Shown one piece after another: positions 4,427 to 9,736 of a stretch of DNA of 9,736 bases. The position numbers were made by a program, and so were the translations under genes. The DNA is from Thermodesulfobacteriota bacterium. Lineage in GTDB: Bacteria > Desulfobacterota > DSM-4660 > Desulfatiglandales > HGW-15. Position 1 is the first letter of the stretch, and each line of letters starts with the position of its first letter. A model generated the notes under the pieces. The model did no database searches. It saw only the letters and a program-made list of their open reading frames with translations, and was not told the DNA's origin. The DNA lies in assembly GCA_025454125.1 (NCBI GenBank), contig JALOPA010000140.1, forward strand, positions 1 to 9,736, in the 5' to 3' direction.

Positions 4427-6124
4427 TCACCTTTGGTTCCCGATCATGGCGAAAATCTGTTCGTCCGTGAACCCGGGAAGGCGGATGGCTCCGCTCAGGC
4501 AGGAAGCCGTACAGAGGCCGCAGCCTTTGCACTCCGCAGGATTGACCTTGGCGATGTTTCTCTTTCCGCCTGCTGAAGTACGCACCTCCGTCCAATTCAC
4601 AGCCCCGAAAGGGCACACCTCGATGCACCTTCCGCAGGCTGAGCACAGGGAAGGCTCGACCTCAGAGACAAAGGCATCGCTGACGACTTGACCCCTCGCC
4701 ATGGGAATTGCGGCCTTGGCGGCCGCAGCCAGCCCCTGGCCGATACAATCCGGGATCTCAGCAGGGTAGCGGGCGCACCCGGCGACGAAGATGCCGTCTG
4801 CCGGGAATTCAACAGGTCTCAGCTTCTGATGGGCTTCGAGGAAAAAACCGTCTGTGCCCAGAGGGATCTTCATCATCTGGGACAAGGTCTGGTTGTCTTC
4901 AGCAGGAACCAGGGGGGTGGTCAACAGCACCATATCGGCTTTCAGCTCGATCTCCTTGCCCATGAGCACATGGAACACCCTCACCTTTTCCGCTGCTCTT
5001 TCGGCTCCCAGCACCTGAGGAGGCCGGGTCCTGTCATAGCGCACGAACTTGACACCCATTTCCAGAGCTCGCCGGTAATAGTCCTCGTAGAGCTTGCCGA
5101 CGGCCATGACATCCCTCTGGACGATGGTCACCTGGATGCGAGGATTGGCCTCCTTCAAGAGGATGGCGTTCTTCAGCGCCACGATGCAGCAGAACCGGCC
5201 GCAGTAGCTTCGCTCTTCGTTCCTGGCTCCGACGCAGTTGATCATGACGACATGGTTGATGTCCGCATGCTGTTGAGGACCCAGGCGTTCGAAGTCCAAT
5301 TGGGTCATCACATTGTCGAACCGGCCGTATCCGAAGGTGCCGGTGGGCTTGTGAGCCTGTGCGCCCACTGCGACGATGATCGTCCCCACGTTCAGTTCTC
5401 GGGATTCACTGTTTTCCTTGATCGTGACCTTGAAGTTTCCCACAAAACCCTTTACCTCTGTGAGCTCGGTCCCGAGGTGGATCTGGATGTTTTGATGTTC
5501 GAGGACAGATTCGATCAAGGGATTCACGAGCACCGAGGTGGGCCTGTGGGTAGGAAACACTTTGTAAACAAAGCGGAGCAGGCCTCCCAGTTCCTCCTCC
5601 TTTTCCACAATGTCCACCCGGTAGCCCTGATTGGCCAGGCTCAGAGCGGCGGAAAGGCCCGTGACCCCTCCACCCAGGACCAGTGCGGATCTCAGCACCT
5701 CTGTGGCCAGGTCTTCCCTGGGCTGCAGGAGACTCACCTTGGCCACGCCCATGCGCACCAGGTCTTTGGCCTTGAGGGTGGCTTCGGCCGGTTTTTCCAT
5801 GTGAACCCAGGAGCAGTGTTCTCTCAGGTTGACGAACTCGAAGAGGTATTTGTTCAAACCCGCTCGCTCGCAATTCTTTCGGAAAAGCGTCTCATGGGTA
5901 CGAGGGGTGCAGGAGGCAACGACCACCCGGTTCAGTCCGAGCTCCTTGATCCTGTTTCGAATGGAGGAGAGCCCGTCTTCCGAACAGGTGTAGAGGTTTC
6001 CCTCGGCGCAGTCCACGTTGGGCAAGGTCTTCGCGTATTCCACCACATCCGGCACATTCACGATTCCTCCGATGTTGGTGCCGCAGTGGCATACAAACAC
6101 ACCGACTTTAACTGGATCTGACAT
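4427..6124 (-). CDS. hdrA2: HdrA-like FAD/iron-sulfur protein 2 (with N-terminal HdrA domain and C-terminal ferredoxin domain)
   Basis: An intact 565-codon flavoprotein of the HdrA family. The N-terminal domain starts VGVFVCHCGTNIGG (Cys12, Cys14) and includes VVASCTPRTHE and REHCSWVH (about 70-110), as in full-length HdrA. Next is a Rossmann FAD site ALVLGGGVTGLSAALSLANQ (about 147-166), then MINCVGARNEERSYCGRFCC. The C-terminus has two ferredoxin motifs, CSACGRCIEVCP (494-505) and CKGCGLCTASCL (532-543); the last lacks the usual Pro. The NDCSxC cluster that follows the FAD site in hdrA is absent here (the region reads FPTHRPTSVLVNP). It starts 15 bases after hdrA, with AAGGAA before the ATG. 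The two HdrA-type proteins appear to divide the domains of a long HdrA between them. The likely role is electron transfer or bifurcation within the Hdr complex. Confidence 0.88.
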   Translation of the reverse strand: MSDPVKVGVFVCHCGTNIGGIVNVPDVVEYAKTLPNVDCAEGNLYTCSEDGLSSIRNRIKELGLNRVVVASCTPRTHETLFRKNCERAGLNKYLFEFVNLREHCSWVHMEKPAEATLKAKDLVRMGVAKVSLLQPREDLATEVLRSALVLGGGVTGLSAALSLANQGYRVDIVEKEEELGGLLRFVYKVFPTHRPTSVLVNPLIESVLEHQNIQIHLGTELTEVKGFVGNFKVTIKENSESRELNVGTIIVAVGAQAHKPTGTFGYGRFDNVMTQLDFERLGPQQHADINHVVMINCVGARNEERSYCGRFCCIVALKNAILLKEANPRIQVTIVQRDVMAVGKLYEDYYRRALEMGVKFVRYDRTRPPQVLGAERAAEKVRVFHVLMGKEIELKADMVLLTTPLVPAEDNQTLSQMMKIPLGTDGFFLEAHQKLRPVEFPADGIFVAGCARYPAEIPDCIGQGLAAAAKAAIPMARGQVVSDAFVSEVEPSLCSACGRCIEVCPFGAVNWTEVRTSAGGKRNIAKVNPAECKGCGLCTASCLSGAIRLPGFTDEQIFAMIGNQR

Positions 6125-6139
6125 GGTTATTTCCTTTCC

Positions 6140-7441
6140 TTAGCTGCAAGACGCCAGGGTTTCCGCAACCTTGGAGGCTGCGGCCGATGCTCTCACCACG
6201 GAGTCAGGCACGTCCATGGGGGACTGGCAGAACCCGCAGGCAAATATCCCTCCCCGGCTGGTTGCGAAGGGGTTGAGCAGGTCTTCGGAGGGAGCGACGA
6301 ATCCGAACTCGTCAAGGGTCACCCCCATCTTTTGGGCCACCGCAGCATTACTCTCGGAAGGCCGCAGGGCCTGAGACAGGATCACTAGGTCGAACTCTCT
6401 AGACTTAAGCTCCCGCGTTGTCGTGTCTTCATAATGAATGACAGGGTTACCGTTTTCTTCGTTCTCAGTAATCCGGCCCGGTCTGGCGCGGATGTACTCG
6501 ACGGCGTACTCCGCGTCGGCTCTCTGAATGTAATCCTGGAAGCCCTTGCCCACGGCTCTCATGTCCATGAAGAAAATCGTGGAGGAGAGATGGGGGTAAT
6601 GTTCGTGGGCGAGGATCGCCTCTTTGGTCGCATGCATGCAACACACAGCCGAACAGTATCTCCTGTGCCTCACGTCCCTGGATCCGACACATTGAATGAA
6701 GGCGAGGGTCTTGGGCTCTTTTCCATCTGAAGGCCTCTTGAGGTGCCCTTTGGTGGGGCCAGAGGCGCAGATCATTCGTTCAAACTGCATGGCCGTCAGC
6801 ACGTTCGGGATCTTCCCCCATCCGTATTCCGTCAGTGCGGAGACATCGTACATGTCAAATCCCGTGGCCATGACGACGGCTCCGACATCGAGAACGATCT
6901 CCTGATCCTTTTGCTCGTAGTTGACCGCTTTGGCCTTGCAGGTCTTCTGGCAGATACCGCATTTCTTTCCCTTGAAGAGCCTGCAATGCTCGGGATCGAT
7001 GACATAGGTGGAGGGAACGGCCTGTGGAAAATGCTTGTAAATTGCCTTCCTCTGGCCCAGGCCCATGTTGAATTCGTCGGTGACCTTTGTCGGGCACTTC
7101 TCGGCGCACTCGCCGCAGCCCACGCATTTGTCTGACTCAACAAAACGGGCCTTTTTGATGATTCTGGCCTGGAAGCGGCCTTCTTCTCCTTGAATGTCGG
7201 CTACCTCGCTATAAGTCAGGAGGGTGATGTTCGGGTGATTCGCACACTCGATCATCTTGGGCGCGAGGATGCACATGGAGCAGTCGTTGGTCGGGAAGGT
7301 TTTGTCGAGCTGCGCCATGCGACCGCCGATGCTCGGTTTCTTCTCAACCAGGTAGACCCTGTTTCCCATGTTGGCGAGGTCGATGGCGGATTGAATGCCT
7401 GCTATGCCGCCGCCTATGATGAGCACAGATTTTTGAGACAA
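6140..7441 (-). CDS. hdrA: HdrA-like FAD/iron-sulfur subunit 1, TTG start
   Basis: HdrA carries the FAD thought to bifurcate electrons in heterodisulfide reductase complexes. I place the start at TTG (7439-7441), because a perfect AAGGAGGTG sits six bases upstream and the protein then begins with SQKSVLIIGGGIAGIQSA, the normal FAD loop (residues 6-16). An ATG at 7495 would add 18 residues without family resemblance and lacks a good ribosome binding site. Features are NDCSMCILAPKM (52-63, the HdrA cluster after the FAD site), CVGCGECAEKCP (106-117), a further cluster with C-x7-CGIC-x3-C (153-168), FIQCVGSRDVRHRRYCSAVCC, and a C-terminal CGFCQSPMDVPDSV. The N-terminal CxC domain of long HdrA is absent and is supplied by the next gene. 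The positions where some relatives have selenocysteine are Cys here. It is first in the operon and intact. Confidence 0.9.
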   Translation of the reverse strand: MSQKSVLIIGGGIAGIQSAIDLANMGNRVYLVEKKPSIGGRMAQLDKTFPTNDCSMCILAPKMIECANHPNITLLTYSEVADIQGEEGRFQARIIKKARFVESDKCVGCGECAEKCPTKVTDEFNMGLGQRKAIYKHFPQAVPSTYVIDPEHCRLFKGKKCGICQKTCKAKAVNYEQKDQEIVLDVGAVVMATGFDMYDVSALTEYGWGKIPNVLTAMQFERMICASGPTKGHLKRPSDGKEPKTLAFIQCVGSRDVRHRRYCSAVCCMHATKEAILAHEHYPHLSSTIFFMDMRAVGKGFQDYIQRADAEYAVEYIRARPGRITENEENGNPVIHYEDTTTRELKSREFDLVILSQALRPSESNAAVAQKMGVTLDEFGFVAPSEDLLNPFATSRGGIFACGFCQSPMDVPDSVVRASAAASKVAETLASCS

Positions 7442-7447
7442 GCTAAA

Positions 7448-7456
7448 CACCTCCTT
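7448..7456 (-). promoter_or_regulatory. Ribosome binding site deciding the hdrA TTG start
   Basis: AAGGAGGTG on the minus strand, six bases before TTG at 7441. It is the strongest Shine-Dalgarno in the operon and lies inside the reading frame that would be used from the upstream ATG (7495), favouring the downstream start. Confidence 0.75.
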
Positions 7457-7495
7457 TTCGCACACCGTTTGAATGTCGTCGGGGGATCCGATCAC

Positions 7496-8001
7496 GGAAG
7501 GAAACCGGGGAGAACCTCTGTGGTGTCCTCAAGCCGACAAGCGAACTAATCCCTTGCCGACCGGTAGTGCTTTGCATCAAACTTTAAATATGTCAATTCT
7601 GCCACATGACGAGATTATGGTGGGTTGCAATCGTTCTGTCAAGTGAAAAACCGTAGCAGTGATATATAAAATATTATTTAACATGCCGAAAAATAACGCT
7701 ATTTCAAATTAGCAATGTTCACAATGATGAACGATACCGCAACCCCTTGCTTTTCCGGGTCATTCAAAAGAGTGGGAAGCTTGTCTAAAAAGGAAGCATT
7801 CCCGGGACGAAATACGGGGGCAACGCCTTCACCATGGCCGAAGAGCGAGTCTTTGAGTTCTTGGCAGGGGGCAGAACAAGGCTTGAATGCCTAGCAGGCT
7901 ACCGGGCAATACAATCCCCATGTCACTGCCGCCCGGCTGAGGTCTACCCGCAGCTGGAGGGCGGATGAACTTCGGTGGGAGTCCAGAAGAGCTTGAAAAG
8001 A
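7496..8001. other. Divergent intergenic region without recognisable gene
   Basis: About half a kilobase between the hdrA leader and the REP-like repeat. The left part (7640-7730) is AT-rich, unlike the surrounding sequence, and probably contains the promoters. The right part (7740-8000) is GC-richer, with only short frames. The longest notable one is a 44-codon ATG frame at 7834-7968, without a ribosome binding site or family resemblance. I see no RNA gene or mobile element remnant in it. Confidence 0.5.
7612..7642 (-). promoter_or_regulatory. Possible sigma-70-type promoter for the hdr/flx operon
   Basis: On the minus strand TTGACA (7642-7637) is followed, 19 bases on, by TAATCT (7617-7612), with an AT-rich stretch upstream (about 7655-7700). 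The spacer is longer than ideal. A second TTGACA at 7596-7591 has no good -10. This would give a leader of roughly 160 bases before hdrA. Weak evidence. Confidence 0.25.
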
Positions 8002-8029
8002 CTGGATTCCCGCTTTCGCGGGAATGACG
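8002..8029. repeat. REP-like palindrome (GGATTCCCGC...GCGGGAATGACG type)
   Basis: A perfect 8-bp stem, ATTCCCGC / GCGGGAAT, around TTTC (8006-8025), flanked by CTGG and GACG. It is the canonical form of the same dispersed palindrome class seen in diverged form at 4294-4412. Such elements are common intergenic repeats in proteobacteria. Confidence 0.8.
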
Positions 8030-8162
8030 TCAGAGGAGCGGAAATGAGCTAGGGTCTGGCATTCTTTCGCGGGTGATGGCTGTAAAGTGGTTTCGATCCA
8101 AGGAGCACATCGTGGAAGAAACTGATGAACTGCATTTGGCGTATTTTTCCTTTGACATCCTC

Positions 8163-8241
8163 CTGAGACCCGTAATAAGAACCTTGCAAAGTCTCAGATG
8201 CCGTCCGAAGACGGTCCGGATTCGAATACAAGGTCAATTAC
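8163..8241 (+). promoter_or_regulatory. Candidate structured leader RNA upstream of nikA
   Basis: Three sets of complementary segments interlock. CTGAGAC (8163-8169) pairs with GTCTCAG (8191-8197). In that loop, GTAAT (8172-8176) and ACCTTG (8181-8186) pair in register with ATTAC (8237-8241) and CAAGGT (8229-8234). CCGTC/GACGG closes a small hairpin with a CGAA loop (8201-8214). The first two pairings would form a pseudoknot or be alternatives to each other. A strong terminator follows ten bases later, the layout of a terminating riboswitch or a small RNA. It does not match a riboswitch class I recognise. A TTGACA at 8152-8157 is nearby, but no promoter upstream of the whole element is clear. 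Confidence 0.4.
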
Positions 8242-8250
8242 CCGAGAATG

Positions 8251-8310
8251 AAAGCCACGAAGGCTTTTCGGCGCTCGAAAGGAGTGCAGAGCCTTCGTGG
8301 CTTTTTTTTT
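8251..8310 (+). terminator. Strong intrinsic terminator in front of nikA
   Basis: A perfect 15-bp stem, AAAGCCACGAAGGCT (8251-8265) with AGCCTTCGTGGCTTT (8290-8304), capped by a second small stem TTTCG/CGAAA (8266-8280) and followed by nine T residues (8302-8310). It is oriented towards nikA and ends 52 bases before its start codon. No gene on the plus strand lies upstream for it to terminate, so it is either a leader attenuator or the end of a small RNA. Confidence 0.85.
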
Positions 8311-8362
8311 GCCCGATCAAGACCGCGGGCTTACGATGACATCACGTGAGGAGGAGATGAGC

Positions 8363-9736
8363 ATGTTTGAAAAAGGCCTTCGTCCATGGTCCTTCTTGCT
8401 TGGGGCTCTGGCGGCCTTCAGTGCGGTACTGCTGTGGGGCACGCCGTGCGGGGCCGATCCCAAGACATTGATCTATTCCTGGCCCGGCAACGTGGGGCCC
8501 CTCAACCCGCACCTCTATTCCCCCAATCAGATGTTCGCCCAGGCCATGGTCTACGAGCCTTTGGTTCGCTACGGGGAAGGGGGCAAGCTCCTGCCCTGGC
8601 TGGCCGAAAGCTGGGAAATCTCCAAAGACGGAAAGGAATATCTGTTCAAGCTCAGGCAGGGGGTGAGATTTTCCGACGGGACCGCTTTTGACGCGAACGC
8701 CGTGAAAAAGAACTTCGACGCCATCATGGCCAATGCCAAGCGCCACGACTGGCTCAACCTCGTCAACGAAATCCAGGAAACGGCGGCCCCTGACGAGCGG
8801 TCTTTCAAGCTCGTGCTCAAAAACCCCTACTATCCGACGCTGCAGGATCTCACTCTGATCCGACCCTTTCGATTCCTGGCTCCTTCGGCCTTTCCGGAAA
8901 GCGGTAAGACCGCTGAGGGGATTCGAAAGCCTGTGGGCACAGGTCCATGGATCCTGGCGGAGAGCAAGCTGGCCGAGTATGACCTTTTCGTGCGCAACGA
9001 CCTCTATTGGGGTCCGAAGCCCAAGACGGAAAGAATTCTGGTCAAAGTGATCCCCGACCCTCACGGAAGGGCCATCGCCTTCGAAACCCAGGGGATCGAT
9101 CTGATCTACGGGCCGGGCGGCCAGATCGGAGTGGACACGTTTAAGCGTTTCGCGGACTCGGGAAAATATCTCACCCGGGTCTCGCAACCTCTTGCCACGC
9201 GCGCCCTGGCCATTAATTCAAACCGAGGTCCCACCAGGGAACTCGCCGTGCGAAAGGCAATCCAGCATGCAGTCAACAAGGACGCTATGATTCGGGGCAT
9301 TTTTGAGAACACGGAGGTGAGAGCCGACACGCTGGCCCGCTGCCGGAGCCTTTCGGGTCAAGGCCGGCGTGGAACTGGCCGTGGACCTCTGCTTTGTAGG
9401 CAACGATGCCCTGCAGAAATCCATTGCTGAGGCCTTTCAATCTGCAATGAATAAGATCGGCATGCGGGTGAATCTTTTGGGCGAGGAAAACGACTCCCTG
9501 CTGAAGCGTCAGAAATCCGGTGAATTCGGCCTTATTTTCAATGATACGTGGGGGGCGCCCTATGAACCCCACGCAACCATGAGTTCCATGAGGGTGGCGT
9601 CCCACGCCGACTTCCAAGCGCAAGCCGGTTTGCCCATGAAGGCCGAAATCGACGACAAGATCACTGAAGTCCTGAGGAGCGCAGATGAAGGCCGCAGGAA
9701 GGAGTTGTACGGGTATCTTCTCACCACGCTCCATGA
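8363..9736 (+). pseudogene. nikA: NikA-like nickel ABC transporter substrate-binding protein, frameshifted, 3' end outside window
   Basis: Encodes the periplasmic binding protein of a nickel importer (family 5 extracellular solute-binding protein). The ATG at 8363 follows GAGGAGGAG by six bases. It starts a signal peptide (basic MFEKGLR, hydrophobic core, cleavage probably after CGA at about residue 31). Mature motifs match E. coli NikA closely: GPLNPHLYSPNQMFAQAMVY, RPFRFLAP, PVGTGPWILAESKLAEYD, VIPDPHGRAIAFETQGIDL and ELAVRKAIQHAVNKDAM. At about 9332-9335, after ADTL, the frame shifts by one base. The protein continues in another frame as WPAAGAFRVKAGVELAVDL and LGEENDSLLKRQKSGEFG to the window edge. 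The Tyr and His of GAPYEPH and MRVASHADFQ, which correspond to E. coli Tyr402 and His416, are kept. The stretch of about 30 residues between ADTL and GW in E. coli NikA is missing. The first frame ends at 9430. Confidence 0.85.

Noticed and set aside
4688..6121. 477-codon plus-strand open frame opposite hdrA2
   Set aside because: It is antisense to a clearly conserved HdrA gene. The peptide has no recognisable family pattern, and its length reflects high GC content.
7442..7495. ATG at 7495 as the hdrA start
   Set aside because: The extra 18 residues have no HdrA similarity and include the AAGGAGGTG that serves the TTG start at 7441.
7834..7968. 44-codon ATG frame in the divergent intergenic region
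   Set aside because: No ribosome binding site, no recognisable domain and no neighbours transcribed with it.
8198..8251. 17-codon ATG frame in the nikA leader as a possible leader peptide
   Set aside because: No Shine-Dalgarno precedes it and its composition shows no run of a regulatory amino acid, so an attenuation peptide is not supported.
8073..8339. 88-codon plus-strand frame before nikA
   Set aside because: It runs through the strong terminator and the structured leader, has no clear ribosome binding site and shows no family resemblance.
8342..9187. 281-codon minus-strand open frame opposite nikA
   Set aside because: The opposite strand matches NikA over its whole length; this frame is a shadow.

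Overview
The window looks like a chromosomal segment from an anaerobic Desulfobacterota (deltaproteobacterial) sulfate reducer or syntroph. This is inferred from gene content: a soluble heterodisulfide-reductase (Hdr) type flavin/iron-sulfur cluster joined to NAD(P)H-oxidising Flx-type subunits, a probable selenocysteine codon in an MvhD/FlxD protein, and a nickel-uptake binding protein. No rRNA, tRNA, CRISPR or transposase gene was seen.

Layout. Positions 1-7441 hold one minus-strand operon, read from right to left: hdrA (6140-7441), a second hdrA-like gene (4427-6124), an hdrC-like gene (3646-4170), mvhD/flxD (3006-3415), an flxC-like ferredoxin gene (2056-3009), an flxB-like ferredoxin gene (907-1856) and an flxA-like FAD/NAD-binding subunit (1-672, running off the left edge). 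Positions 7442-8362 are a non-coding divergent region containing one short palindromic repeat and, at its right end, a structured RNA-like segment and a strong terminator. A plus-strand nikA-like gene (8363 to the right edge) follows.

How the genes fit together. By analogy with FlxABCD-HdrABC and Mvh-Hdr complexes, FlxA would take hydride from NAD(P)H. FlxB, FlxC and MvhD would pass electrons to the HdrA flavin. HdrA would split them between ferredoxin and an acceptor reached through the HdrC-like protein. No HdrB-type (CCG-domain) catalytic subunit lies in the window. NikA is the periplasmic nickel-binding component of an ABC importer and is transcribed divergently; a link through Ni hydrogenases is only conjecture.

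Three features stand out. First, every loose junction in the operon is filled with palindromic repeats. Three are arrays of 7-bp units in inverted orientation, starting at or within a few bases of a stop codon; the fourth is a pair of REP-like hairpins. Second, mvhD has an in-frame TGA at the conserved Cys of its G-C-H-P-G-D-C-H motif, followed by a SECIS-like hairpin. Third, three genes (flxB, mvhD, nikA) each carry one small out-of-frame internal deletion, which means either gene decay or a shared assembly artefact. The leader of nikA also shows nested complementary segments followed by a terminator, consistent with a regulatory RNA.
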